From: Bacteroidota bacterium
GTDB taxonomy: Bacteria; Bacteroidota; Bacteroidia; Bacteroidales; UBA12481
Direction of reading: 5' to 3'
DNA length: 38,250 nt
Assembly: GCA_018669475.1 (NCBI GenBank)
Contig: JABHCC010000105.1
Span: 1-38,250, forward strand
Shown here: positions 28,601 through 36,666 of the stretch, piece after piece
Layout of the letters: each line of letters begins with the position of its first letter
Position numbering within the stretch: position 1 is the first letter of the stretch
The notes under the pieces: generated by a model
Database searches by the model: none
Seen by the model: only the letters and a program-made list of their open reading frames with translations
What the model was told of the DNA's origin: nothing
Made by a program: the position numbers and the translations under genes

Positions 28601-28972
28601 AATACCCAGGCGATGCCCCTCATTAACTGCGTGTATCATGATATCCCACCATTCATCACCAAGTAAGGGAACTCGTCCATCTACCTCATCGGGATTGATG
28701 TTTCCAATCAAGACCGCACCGATACCAAAATCCTTCATGGCCTCAAGGTCTTTTGTCACCCCTTCTTTTGAGATATCATCATCAATCCAATAGTAATAGC
28801 ACCAGAGCCGATTTGAATCCTGGAGATTCAGGAAATTGTCCTGGATTCGGGAGTAATCCTCGTCAGTCAGATCATCGGATTTTAGGCATTGGATCAAGAA
28901 TAGGGACAATAAGACTATAACAATGTTCCTGACTCCTGATAATAATTTGTAATGGATTAATGGTTCTCTCAT
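25697..28972 (-). CDS. GH106-family alpha-L-rhamnosidase lipoprotein
   Basis: This 1091-residue enzyme is predicted to release alpha-L-rhamnose from glycans. The N-terminal signal has lipobox LIQC (Cys29). The catalytic part starts with WCYYYWIDDDISKEGVTKDLEAMKDFGIGAVLIGNI and contains NFNSPGWSQSGGPWVSYDKAM, both characteristic of GH106. A jelly-roll/galactose-binding-like module follows in the first third, and the C-terminus has a GH2-like sugar-binding domain (LNGEELGGAW ... LELEVVNIWRNRM ... YTWTSVDDV). The length fits the family. It is divergent from a GH29 fucosidase gene, with a 9-bp inverted repeat in the shared promoter. A C-terminal copy of this family survives as a fragment at 31140-31316. 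A related GH2-like activity cannot be wholly excluded, but RhaT nearby supports rhamnose. Confidence 0.85.
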   Translation of the reverse strand: MREPLIHYKLLSGVRNIVIVLLSLFLIQCLKSDDLTDEDYSRIQDNFLNLQDSNRLWCYYYWIDDDISKEGVTKDLEAMKDFGIGAVLIGNINPDEVDGRVPLLGDEWWDIMIHAVNEGHRLGIDVGNFNSPGWSQSGGPWVSYDKAMRHLVYSETNIYGSGKQIVHLKKPANEFQDTYVLAFQSIAAEKKRLDTHNASVKCTPELDNPDRWLDENPGTSALFNIASGVEYTIDIDTDNDLDVRSIILHPAPYNFKCRCELYAKSGEQYTLLSSFIFDRSNSSVSVGPNVNGPVAIGLAETSASSFRLVCKDLISNSRQAGFSEITITEAQVLEKYIEKTLGKMHPTPLPAFDSYLWDQQDEPGNKDLVIADVLDLSDNMDVNGQLTWDVPEGEWTVIRIGMTPTGTKNSPAAPQGKGYEIDKASEKLVRFHFEQYIAEIQERIPEETRSAFKYVIADSYETGSQNWTDGFEERFENKYGYNPIKFLPVFSGRIVGSVDESERFLWDLRRAVADDIAYQYVGGLRKISNEHNLELWLENYGHWGYPGEFLMYGGQTNLVSGEFWNEGTLGNIECKSASSAAHLYGKPITSAEAFTAAGRAFARHPALLKKRGDWSLTEGINHFVLHVYIHQPDDNRIPGVNAWFSTEFNRHNTWFKQSKMWADYLRRCQYLLQQGKYSADVCYFIGEDAPKMTGTRNPELPDGYSYDYINAEVILNRLSVSNGKLVLPDGMSYSIMVLPDLKTMRPEVLSKIEDLVKQGGIILGPAPNKSPSLQNYPASDQEVKLIASRLWIEKNKDGKMFRAYEKGYVLDGIDLKEALDFIDVKEDFGLVENAHVLWTHRTLPGMEIYFISNQSDEALNIKPTFRVNELSPQLWDAVTGEMRILNDFSAEAGTTTIPLKLNAQQSYFVVFSKQKNDKTKPGYAANFPDSDILLTLDSEWTINFHNKDIGPSNPLKTSVLTDWTLSADDKVKHYSGTASYTSTFYLDELPENGDYLLNLGHVGVMASAKLNGEELGGAWIAPFIIPLNGQLKQGENLLELEVVNIWRNRMVKDKSLPENQKYTWTSVDDVQAGESLLSSGLMGPVRIEILR

Positions 28973-29011
28973 TTCTTCTTTGTTGCTCAGTAGTATTTTC
29001 TCTCCAATGGA

Positions 29012-29052
29012 GTATTTGCAAAATAATAATCAATACTTTAGTATGCAAATAC
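29012..29052. promoter_or_regulatory. Inverted repeat in the divergent GH106/GH29 promoter
   Basis: GTATTTGCA (29012-29020) and TGCAAATAC (29044-29052) form a perfect 9-bp inverted repeat with centres 32 bp apart, about three helical turns. They lie in the 89-bp gap between the two divergent start codons, so a dimeric regulator controlling both genes is likely. A weak plus-strand promoter (TTTG 29015, TACTTTAG 29034) overlaps it. Confidence 0.55.
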
Positions 29053-29061
29053 AAACTTGAA

Positions 29062-30924
29062 ATGAAGCCGTTCATTGGTATTTGCCTTATAATTTTATTA
29101 CTTGGAAATGTTTCCATACAAGCTCAGGATAAATACAGCCCTGAAATTGAATCCCTTGCGAGGTATGAAACTCCGGAATGGTTTCGCGATGCTAAGTTTG
29201 GAATTTTTATTCATTGGGGGGCTTACTCTATTCAGGCAACTTACAGCGAATGGTATCCCCGGGCTATGTACCGTGAGGGTACTCGTGAACACAAGCATCA
29301 TGTGGCCACTTATGGAGATCCTTCTGTATTCGGCTATAAAGATTTTATTCCAATGTTTAAGGCACAAAACTGGAATCCTGATCTATGGGCAAAACTATTT
29401 GCCGATGCCGGTGCAAAATATGTAGTTCCGGTTGCAGAACATCACGATGGGTTTCCGATGTATGATTGCTCGTTTTCGAAATACAATGCAGCAGAGATGG
29501 GACCCAAAAGGGATGTTGTGGGAGAATTATTAGCAGCATGTAGAAATATCGGATTAAAAGCAGGAGTATCGTCGCACCGTGCATTCAATTGGGATTTCTA
29601 CTTCCCAATAGAAGGAATAGACTCTTATAATCCGGCTTATCAGGATTTATATTGGAAACCAAGAACAACAAGATGGCCTGATGAGGACTTTATAAACGAT
29701 TGGTATCTGCGTACATTAGAGCTTGCAGTGAAATACAAACCGGATATTTTCTGGTTCGACTTTTTCCTTGATCAGCCGGAGTTCCATGACGCACGTTATC
29801 TGTTTGCTTCCGACTATTTCAACCTTTCCACTGACTGGAATAAAGAAGTAGTACTTCAGTATAAAAATGACATCTACGATCCATCCATCGGTGTACTAGA
29901 TATAGAACGTGGTAAGTTGAGTGGACTTCAAAAGAAGTCTTGGCAAACAGATACTTCAGTGGGTTATAGAGGTTGGGGGTACAAGAAAGTTAACGAGTAT
30001 AAAACACCACGTTTAATCATTCATGACCTGATTGATATAGTTAGTAAGAATGGAAATCTCTTACTGAATGTTGGTCCAAAACCAGATGGAATAATCCCTC
30101 AGGAACAACAAGACCTGTTGCTTGGCATTGGGAAATGGCTAAAAGTTAATGGAGAAGCAATTTATGGTACCCGTCCCTGGATCTCGTTTGGAGAGGGACC
30201 AACACAAACTGCAGAAGGTGCCCATCAGGAAAGAAAAAATAAGGAAGCAACTGCTGAAGATTATCGTTTTACAATAAAAGGAAATACGCTATATGCTATT
30301 TGTATGGGCTGGCCCGAAAATGATTTTCAAATAAAATCCTTAGGACTGACATCTACCAAAAAATTCAATATTGAACTCAGGAATATTTCAATTTCTGGTA
30401 TTGATGAAAATATTGAATGGAAACAAGAGTCTGATTATTTGAAAGTTTTAAAACCTTCTAAAAAGCCATGCGATCATGCTTTTGTCATTAAAATAGAAAC
30501 CAATGGTTTAGAGAAGCAAATGGCGCTTTATGAGAAGAATTTACCGAAAGAGCCAACAGCAGTTTATTGTCTTCCTGGTAATAGCCTAAGGAATATCGGT
30601 GGTTATGGCGTTCGTGATGGCAATCTAAATAATTGGGAAAAAGATACTGTTATTCGCTGGAATCTGGAGATTAAAGAGCCCGGAACATATAGGATTGATG
30701 TAAAACAAAAGAATATTGAGCTTGAAAGGTATATTCTTAAGGTGAATAACAAAGAGTTTAAAAATGCCGACCAGAGTACAGAGAATAAATTTCAGGAAGT
30801 AAATCTTGGAACTGTAAAATTTAAAGAAACAGGAATCTATCCAATATTTATGAAGGCAGATCCGGAGAGTGATTGGAAAAAGAGATATGCTTTGAAGCAG
30901 ATTAAATTTACGAAAGTCGACTAA
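29062..30924 (+). CDS. GH29 alpha-L-fucosidase (first copy)
   Basis: This secreted exo-fucosidase has a signal peptide ending near VSIQAQ. ATG 29062 is chosen over an earlier in-frame ATG at 28960, because it directly precedes this signal and the upstream part overlaps the divergent GH106 start. The catalytic domain opens with AKFGIFIHWGAYS and has the GH29 blocks VAEHHDGFPMYD and GPKRDVVGELLAACR; DIFWFDFF carries the expected nucleophile Asp233. SKNGNLLLNVGPKPDG closes the barrel. The C-terminal ~120 residues look like a carbohydrate-binding beta-sandwich (NWEKDTVIRWNLEIKEPGTYRIDV). The 620 residues are normal for a two-domain GH29. The stop codon directly abuts the start of a decayed gene on the same strand. 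Linkage specificity is unknown. Confidence 0.88.
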   Translation: MKPFIGICLIILLLGNVSIQAQDKYSPEIESLARYETPEWFRDAKFGIFIHWGAYSIQATYSEWYPRAMYREGTREHKHHVATYGDPSVFGYKDFIPMFKAQNWNPDLWAKLFADAGAKYVVPVAEHHDGFPMYDCSFSKYNAAEMGPKRDVVGELLAACRNIGLKAGVSSHRAFNWDFYFPIEGIDSYNPAYQDLYWKPRTTRWPDEDFINDWYLRTLELAVKYKPDIFWFDFFLDQPEFHDARYLFASDYFNLSTDWNKEVVLQYKNDIYDPSIGVLDIERGKLSGLQKKSWQTDTSVGYRGWGYKKVNEYKTPRLIIHDLIDIVSKNGNLLLNVGPKPDGIIPQEQQDLLLGIGKWLKVNGEAIYGTRPWISFGEGPTQTAEGAHQERKNKEATAEDYRFTIKGNTLYAICMGWPENDFQIKSLGLTSTKKFNIELRNISISGIDENIEWKQESDYLKVLKPSKKPCDHAFVIKIETNGLEKQMALYEKNLPKEPTAVYCLPGNSLRNIGGYGVRDGNLNNWEKDTVIRWNLEIKEPGTYRIDVKQKNIELERYILKVNNKEFKNADQSTENKFQEVNLGTVKFKETGIYPIFMKADPESDWKKRYALKQIKFTKVD

Positions 30925-31316
30925 ATGAAGATCAAATATTTATATACGATTACTGTCCTCCTGCTTTTGTAAATACCATCAACGTGCAGGAGTTTGCTGT
31001 TCAAGTGAATTATGGCACTGTAACAGTTGCAATAATAAAGATGTAAATAATAGAACTAAAGAAAACACTATATCCACTAAATCGAATCAAGATGTTTGTC
31101 AGGGCAATGATCTTGATTATGCCAATCATTATACTCAGCCAATATTATAATTCTGAAATCGATGTGGTAAATATTTTGAGGAACCGTATGGTTTTGGACG
31201 AAACTGTTCCAAAGGAAAAGAGATACACATGGACTTCAATAGAAGATGTGAAATTTGGTGAAGAACTATTACCATCTGGATTAATCGAACCTGTGACTTT
31301 AGAGATTATGAGATAG
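30925..31316 (+). pseudogene. Remnant of a GH106-like gene
   Basis: An ATG directly after the GH29 stop starts a signal-peptide-like MKIKYLYTITVLLLL that ends at TAA 30970-30972. Further on, after frame changes, codons of about 31158-31313 encode EIDVVNILRNRMVLDETVP...KRYTWTSIEDV...LIEPVTLEIMR. This matches the last ~55 residues of the GH106 enzyme at 25697-28972 (LEVVNIWRNRMVKDKSLP, YTWTSVDDV). About 1000 codons between are gone. This is the leftover of a second rhamnosidase-like gene that once followed the fucosidase. Whether the N-terminal piece belonged to the same gene is not certain. Confidence 0.8.
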
Positions 31317-31337
31317 CTGATTAACTAACTTTGATAA

Positions 31338-32393
31338 TTATTCAATAGAATTACCTATTCCAACAATAACAACGGCAAGCAGAATAACTGTAATTCCAAC
31401 AATAATGGTCAGTTTGGTTTTTTTTGCTACACCCTTCCATTCTTTGCGGTATATTCCCCACATATTGGCTGTAAGAATAATTGTGGACATATGCAGAATC
31501 CATGAACTGGCACCATTGCCAAGCTTACTTTCACCCATTCCATAGAAGAAGAACTGAAGAAACCATGTAGTACCAGCCAATGCTGAAAACATAATATTCC
31601 TCTTTATTGGTGTAGATTTATTTACAAAATCGCCGTAAGATTTATTTTTCAGACTTAGAATAGTGGTCCAAATAAAATTCGTAGTTAATCCCCCCCAAAG
31701 AATCACGACAAAAGTTACATTATTTTGGAAAAGTGGATTATGACCTGCTGCAACAGCAGCTTCAGCCATTGGTTTTCCGGCTTCAATTCCAAAATTAAAG
31801 AATGAACTTAATATCCCAGAAAATATGGCTATAATTAATCCTTTTACCAGACTAAACTCTTTTACTGAGGCTGATTTTTCCTCATTTGTTAATTCCTTCT
31901 CCTTCATCATTCCAGCCTTGCCCGATAATGCTATTCCGATCAGACAAACCAGTACACCCAGCAATACGATTCTGCCACCAGGACTTGCCAGCATATCGGT
32001 AAAAGAAATTTTTCCGGCTGTCGGATTGATATTATAATATATTGATGGAACGATGGCTCCAAAAGCGGCGCAAAATCCAAGAACAACTGAGTTTCCCAAT
32101 GACATGCCCAGGTATCTCACTCCCAAACCATATGTTAAACCACCAATTCCCCACAGCAGACCCATCAAGAATGTGAAATAAATAATTTGTTGTGAACTGG
32201 AAAAAATGATCTCGAAAAATCCGGGAACAGTGAGATAGGCTGCCAGTGGTGGAACAATCAACCAAGAGAATAAACCTCCAACAATCCAATAACTTTCCCA
32301 TGCCCAACCTTTTACTTTGTTGAAAGGCATATAGAAACTTCCAGAGGCAAAACCACCTATCGAATGATATAAAACTCCAAGTAATGCTTGCAT
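31338..32393 (-). CDS. rhaT: L-rhamnose/proton symporter
   Basis: This inner-membrane carrier imports L-rhamnose with protons. The 351-residue protein begins with the RhaT hallmark GGFASGSFYMPFNKVKGWAWESYW and has about ten hydrophobic segments. Conserved GLLWGIGGLTYGLGVRYLGMSLG and TTNFIWT stretches also fit the RhaT family. It follows the calcineurin-like phosphoesterase gene on the same strand but with a 195-bp gap holding its own candidate promoter and three direct repeats, so it is probably a separate transcript. No rhamnose isomerase, kinase or aldolase gene is in the window; catabolism must be encoded elsewhere. Confidence 0.9.
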   Translation of the reverse strand: MQALLGVLYHSIGGFASGSFYMPFNKVKGWAWESYWIVGGLFSWLIVPPLAAYLTVPGFFEIIFSSSQQIIYFTFLMGLLWGIGGLTYGLGVRYLGMSLGNSVVLGFCAAFGAIVPSIYYNINPTAGKISFTDMLASPGGRIVLLGVLVCLIGIALSGKAGMMKEKELTNEEKSASVKEFSLVKGLIIAIFSGILSSFFNFGIEAGKPMAEAAVAAGHNPLFQNNVTFVVILWGGLTTNFIWTTILSLKNKSYGDFVNKSTPIKRNIMFSALAGTTWFLQFFFYGMGESKLGNGASSWILHMSTIILTANMWGIYRKEWKGVAKKTKLTIIVGITVILLAVVIVGIGNSIE

Positions 32394-32478
32394 TGCTCTT
32401 ATTATTGTTTAGTTAACCAATGATACCAAATTATGGAGAAATGTAGCAATTCTCCTCACATTATCTTTTAACTGACTT

Positions 32479-32555
32479 CAAAAGTAATCTATTATTAAAT
32501 GCAATCATTGCACATTTTGATCCAAAAATTGCACACGATGACCATAAATTGTACA
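32479..32555 (-). promoter_or_regulatory. rhaT promoter with three phased direct repeats (AraC-type site)
   Basis: On the minus strand TACTTTTG (32479-32486) matches the TAnnTTTG -7 box. Just upstream are three direct repeats of TGTGCAAT (plus strand ATTGCACA at 32507-32514 and 32528-32535, ATTGTACA at 32548-32555), starting 21 and 20 bp apart. The nearest repeat abuts the -33 region, which is the layout of an AraC-family activator. A TGCAATCATTGCA dyad (32500-32512) overlaps the first repeat. Confidence 0.6.
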
Positions 32556-32588
32556 TATTTTTCTTTGCTCTTCTTAGATCTATAATTA

Positions 32589-33437
32589 TTAGTTTTTAGA
32601 ATTTTTTAAGGAAATGAACTCATGTTTAAATGGTCTCTCACCATCGATATGCCACACCCTGAAGCCCAAAGGACGCTTATCAAAATTTCTGCTAACAGTC
32701 TCAGCATTTACTAATTGTATTCCTTTGTAATCGTTAATGTACAATTTGTGAGTATGTCCACCAAGTATACCAACAACTCCGTACTTCTCGAACATAGCCA
32801 ATAGCTCTTTCCGCTTGTCGACGGGCAAATTGTAATACTGATTATCCTCATCCGGATCTGATAGAAATAAGGGATGATGACCAACAATGAAGATCCGGGA
32901 TTTTCTTTTTGCAGCAGACTTCAGAGTTGCTTCAAGCCACAAATCCTGTTTCTCCGTTTCTGCTTCCAGCGGAGATTTCCATAATTGTGTATTTACTATC
33001 ACAAATCTATATCCCTTATGCCTGAACGAATAATAATCCTTACCAATATATTCACGATATGTTTTCAATAAAAATGGAGTTGGCTCATTTCCAACATCGT
33101 GATTCCCGGAAACACAATAGCAGGGCATATTAAATCCTTCCTTAATCTTAAGGAAATCTGCAATTGATTTCTCGCTGATTTCATTAACCAAATCACCACA
33201 AATCACTACAAAGTCAGGATTAATTGCGTTCACCTGCTCAACTGCCTTCTTAAAAGACTCAATATCATGATCATAGCCGCCAAAGCCAAGCTGTGTGTCG
33301 CAAATTTGCACAAAAGTGAATTTCTGCTTTTTAGTTGATAACTCCGAAATTAACCCACAAGACAACATGAACAAGCTGACAAACACGACAATTACAGCCT
33401 TCAAAATTTGCTTCCTGACGTAGATATTATTATTCAT
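32589..33437 (-). CDS. Calcineurin-like metallophosphoesterase lipoprotein
   Basis: This exported phosphoesterase has an unknown substrate. ATG at 33437 is preferred over the in-frame ATG at 33458, because it gives a compact lipoprotein signal with lipobox MLSC (Cys27). The metal-binding motifs of the family appear in order: ICDTQLG (Asp47; Gln takes the place of the usual His), VICGDLVNE, VSGNHDVG, IVGHHPLF and GILGGHTHKL. The D-x-Q variant is seen in the CPPED1-like branch. Length of about 282 residues is normal. It lies 146 bp downstream of the URO-D-like gene on the same strand, possibly in the fucosidase operon. A role in removing phosphate from a glycan is only a guess from context. Confidence 0.82.
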   Translation of the reverse strand: MNNNIYVRKQILKAVIVVFVSLFMLSCGLISELSTKKQKFTFVQICDTQLGFGGYDHDIESFKKAVEQVNAINPDFVVICGDLVNEISEKSIADFLKIKEGFNMPCYCVSGNHDVGNEPTPFLLKTYREYIGKDYYSFRHKGYRFVIVNTQLWKSPLEAETEKQDLWLEATLKSAAKRKSRIFIVGHHPLFLSDPDEDNQYYNLPVDKRKELLAMFEKYGVVGILGGHTHKLYINDYKGIQLVNAETVSRNFDKRPLGFRVWHIDGERPFKHEFISLKNSKN

Positions 33438-33604
33438 ATTGATCCCGTGGTGATACACAAAAAAACATAGCTTGACTAAGCACTATTAGTAAAACAGAAT
33501 TGAATAATAAATTTGCTTGCTTTCTTTTGACTCTCATTTTTTGTCATATTTTGCTTTACTCAATTTTCAATAGCTAGTCAAAACCACTATCCTGGCTGGT
33601 TTAT

Positions 33605-34606
33605 TTAAATACTAGTAGCAAGGCTCATTGCCTTCAGATTCTCAGGAGGGCTTAGTGGTGATATCTCACATCCGGCAGAAAGGAGAAAGCGCTCATCTTT
33701 GTGCTTGCTGACAAGCTTGCGACAGGCTGTTTCCACTTCAGTAGTAGTTTTATTCATAATCTCAATAGGGTTGATATTTCCACCGAGAATAACTTCAGGA
33801 CCAAGTACGGAACGGGCGTGCTTAATATTAACCTGATAGTCTAAGTCAAGAATGTCAAGTTGAAATTCTCCATATGAGGATAAGAGATGGTTTGTGTCGC
33901 CACAAATATGCAACTTAACTTTTCCCCCTAATTCATGGATGTAAGCAATTAGTTCATGATGTCGCTTCATCACGTATTGATTGTATGTGTGCACATCTAT
34001 TTGCGAGCAAACTGCATCTCCAATTCCAATAATGCTGCAACCGGCTTCAATCTGAGCTTTTGCAAAATCCTTGGCTGTCTGCAGGCATTTATCCAGCAGA
34101 AGATTACTGAAATCAGGATCCATCATCAATTGGATAAGCATATTCTCCATCCCTGCCAGATCGCAAGCTTCTGCCAAAGGCCCTTCTACCCAACCGATCA
34201 CGGGAACTTCTCCATGCGTTTTCTTTGCCAGTAATTCGCAGCCCTTGATCCGATCAAGGGTTCTTTCAGCTTTAGTTACATCCGGCCTTTTAAGTTTCTT
34301 TACATCGTCGATATTTTTAACCATAGTATCCAAACATCTGGGAACGCCGTCAGCAACAAACTGAACCCGGGCCCCAAAAGCACTGGTCTCCCGATAAGGA
34401 TCAGATATAAGCCCCACCATATCCATTTGAAACTCCTCCATACATACCAGATTAGCTTCCACTAAAACCCTGTGATCTGAAGCAAACTCACCATAATTTC
34501 TGCCAATAAATTCAGCCGCAAACTGCATGAGGATAGGCCGAAATAGAACTTTATCGCTGGATTTACCATGATTTACCAGCGACTGAAAGAGTTGGTTTTT
34601 CGTCAT
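33605..34606 (-). CDS. URO-D/MtaA-like methyltransferase-family protein
   Basis: This 333-residue cytoplasmic protein belongs to the uroporphyrinogen decarboxylase / cobamide methyltransferase superfamily. His233-x-Cys235 (KLHICGDTNHLL) and Cys313 (LSAGCEISPLSPP) form the His-x-Cys...Cys zinc site of MtaA-type methylcobamide:thiol methyltransferases. True haem-pathway URO-D enzymes lack this site, so a methyl-transfer role is more likely than uroporphyrinogen decarboxylation. It starts 18 bp after the GH29 stop and is surely co-transcribed with it. A deleted paralogue follows the GH106 gene in the same way. No corrinoid protein or methyl-accepting partner is in the window. Removal of O-methyl groups from sugars is a speculation. 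Confidence 0.85.
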   Translation of the reverse strand: MTKNQLFQSLVNHGKSSDKVLFRPILMQFAAEFIGRNYGEFASDHRVLVEANLVCMEEFQMDMVGLISDPYRETSAFGARVQFVADGVPRCLDTMVKNIDDVKKLKRPDVTKAERTLDRIKGCELLAKKTHGEVPVIGWVEGPLAEACDLAGMENMLIQLMMDPDFSNLLLDKCLQTAKDFAKAQIEAGCSIIGIGDAVCSQIDVHTYNQYVMKRHHELIAYIHELGGKVKLHICGDTNHLLSSYGEFQLDILDLDYQVNIKHARSVLGPEVILGGNINPIEIMNKTTTEVETACRKLVSKHKDERFLLSAGCEISPLSPPENLKAMSLATSI

Positions 34607-34624
34607 CGATTTTTGTTTGAATTC

Positions 34625-36463
34625 TTAATCCTTCTTAAAAAGCCATAACCATTGAAATCCAAGCTCCTCACCTGTAGGGGCTTGGATTTTGCATTTTATA
34701 TCGTAGTATCCAGTCTCTTTTATTTCAATTTCTCCAATTTTGTGAGAAACAAATGAATCAATTTGCCAATTATTCCCTGGCTCACCTACTGTTCGTTTGG
34801 TATTTTCAATCCTTGAGCTCAGCTTGTTCCCATCCATACTGACAATCAAAGCTCCGTCTAGCCTATCACCCTGATAATTATACGAAGCATCAAGATGGTA
34901 TGTCCCTGGCTCGTCGATAAACACTCTCCAGGAATAACTGCTTGATTCATCAACTATAATATGTGTAGGGATTGATCCAAACCTCTCTGGTCTCTCAAGA
35001 AATGTCTCGTCTGGTGCTTCATTCCAATTATCCGGAGTTAAAGAATATCCATTTGACATACTTTGAGCTACAAGTCCGTTTTCTGTAGTGGGATACTCAG
35101 CGTACTCAAGCACAACGACAGAGACTAAGGGGTCAGGCTGGTTGTTAGGAAGGCTAAGCCTTGTCACAACTGTATTGTGACTAAATGGCAATGGATTCTT
35201 TTCCTGGTTTAGAATATAAGCTTTGTCGGGCTTACTCAAAATGCCAGTCAATTTAATCTCCTGATCCAAGGGCCAATTCGTAATATGGAGATATACCTTG
35301 TGCTTATTTTGATCTTCCTTGTAAGTAATTCGACACCAATCATGCTGATTCTTTGCCAAATCGAATCCTTCAGCTCCGTATATTGCTTCGCCATTTCTCT
35401 CAAGCCACTTACCGATTTGAAGGAGACGATTCTCAATTTCAAATGGAACATCACCATTCGCACGCGGACCAATGTTCAGCATCATATTGCCATTCAAGCT
35501 GACATTATTGATCAGAGACTTAATTAAGGTGGTTGATGATTTCCATTGATTTTCAAGCGCATGATAACCCCAGGAGTGAGCAATCGTAGCTGGTGATTGC
35601 CAGGGATAATCTAGTTTCATGGTACCAAAACTGTTATCGCCAAGGGTTCTGAAATCAACATCAGGATCTTCTTCAACAGATAAGCCAAGCCGGGAATTAA
35701 TCAGGCAATTTGCCTGTAGTTCTCTGATCATACTTTTGAGTTGAAGCAGTTGCTCTTTTGTAACAATTGTTTTTGAATGATGAATCCACATGTCGAACCA
35801 AACCAGTCCCAGATCCCCATAGTTTGTCAGTAGTTCACTCATCTGTGGCATCACCTTTTCCTGCCAGTATTGATCATATTGCTCGTCTGTTAGCGGGTAA
35901 ATCTCATTTGTATGATCCCAGCCGTATTGATGCTCCCAGTCAACCCAATGTGAATAGTATAAACCCATTTTTAAGCCATGCTTTTTACAGGCATCAGCTA
36001 GTTCCCGTACTATATCTCTCTTTGGCTGAGTGTACTCCCCGATATCATAAGTTCCAACATTACTATCCCAAAGTGCAAACCCATCGTGATGCTTGGCCGT
36101 TATGGTTACATATTTCATTCCAGCCTTCTTGGCCAAAATCACCCAATTTTCAGGATCAATGGTTTCCCAATTGAAGTCTTCAAGTAGAGTTAAATATTCA
36201 TCTTTTTGTATCCGGTTGCGATAATAAATCCATTCTGCATAATCATTGTCATATCGTAGTTTCTCGCCCTTCCAAACGCCTTCTGCTCCTGAATATACTC
36301 CCCAATGGATGAACATTCCGTATCTGGCCTCTTTGAACCATTCGGCTCTTGTGTTTACCTGGGTTTGTGCTTTTAGCTCAGACATGACCAAGGACCCAAG
36401 ACCAAAGATCAAAAATAGAAATAAGACTTTAAGACTAATGACAGAAATTTTTCGATTGTGCAT
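34625..36463 (-). CDS. GH29 alpha-L-fucosidase (second copy)
   Basis: This secreted fucosidase is a different, fairly distant relative of the one at 29062. ATG 36463 is chosen over an upstream in-frame ATG (36526), since it starts a proper signal peptide ending near LKAQ. The barrel starts at ARYGMFIHWGVYS and contains the GH29 blocks ITAKHHDGFALWDS, PKRDIVRELADACKKHGLKMGLYYS and LVWFDMW (nucleophile Asp224); SLNGNMMLNIGPRANGDV follows. A C-terminal carbohydrate-binding-like beta-sandwich (SYSWRVFIDEPGTYHLDASYNY) ends it. Its 612 residues are typical. It heads a minus-strand operon with the URO-D-like gene 18 bp downstream and perhaps the phosphoesterase. Fucose linkage is not readable. Confidence 0.88.
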   Translation of the reverse strand: MHNRKISVISLKVLFLFLIFGLGSLVMSELKAQTQVNTRAEWFKEARYGMFIHWGVYSGAEGVWKGEKLRYDNDYAEWIYYRNRIQKDEYLTLLEDFNWETIDPENWVILAKKAGMKYVTITAKHHDGFALWDSNVGTYDIGEYTQPKRDIVRELADACKKHGLKMGLYYSHWVDWEHQYGWDHTNEIYPLTDEQYDQYWQEKVMPQMSELLTNYGDLGLVWFDMWIHHSKTIVTKEQLLQLKSMIRELQANCLINSRLGLSVEEDPDVDFRTLGDNSFGTMKLDYPWQSPATIAHSWGYHALENQWKSSTTLIKSLINNVSLNGNMMLNIGPRANGDVPFEIENRLLQIGKWLERNGEAIYGAEGFDLAKNQHDWCRITYKEDQNKHKVYLHITNWPLDQEIKLTGILSKPDKAYILNQEKNPLPFSHNTVVTRLSLPNNQPDPLVSVVVLEYAEYPTTENGLVAQSMSNGYSLTPDNWNEAPDETFLERPERFGSIPTHIIVDESSSYSWRVFIDEPGTYHLDASYNYQGDRLDGALIVSMDGNKLSSRIENTKRTVGEPGNNWQIDSFVSHKIGEIEIKETGYYDIKCKIQAPTGEELGFQWLWLFKKD

Positions 36464-36538
36464 GCTTAGTAAATGTTTAGTCGTGTAAAAATAGAAAAAC
36501 TCCAGCCAAGCCACACCACAAATCAAAATACAAGCCCA

Positions 36539-36571
36539 GAGGTGTCACATCCCCCAACCGTGGTACACCTC
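36539..36571. repeat. Imperfect inverted repeat in the C-rich GH29/nagB intergenic region
   Basis: GAGGTGT (36539-36545) and ACACCTC (36565-36571) are complementary, and adjoining CAC/GTG can pair with a small bulge. It lies in the 203-bp gap between the divergent GH29 and nagB genes, in a stretch notably richer in C on the plus strand than the surroundings. It may be a regulator site or a short hairpin; no clear promoter box was identified here. Confidence 0.4.
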
Positions 36572-36666
36572 AAATCAAAAACATCCCACAACCCTGCACT
36601 CCCGTCCTATGGCCGTTAAAAAGTTTATGATTAAATTGATGAAAAATAAATTTTACGATAATACAG

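Noticed and set aside
28960-29061. An N-terminal extension of the first GH29 from ATG 28960.
   Set aside because: It would overlap the divergent GH106 start and put a second hydrophobic stretch before a normal signal peptide that begins at 29062.
30970-31140. A Cys-rich open stretch in another frame (encoding WHCNSCNNKD and onwards) as a small gene.
   Set aside because: There is no start codon of its own, it is bounded by stops, and it sits in the decayed gene region; it is probably remnant or chance sequence.
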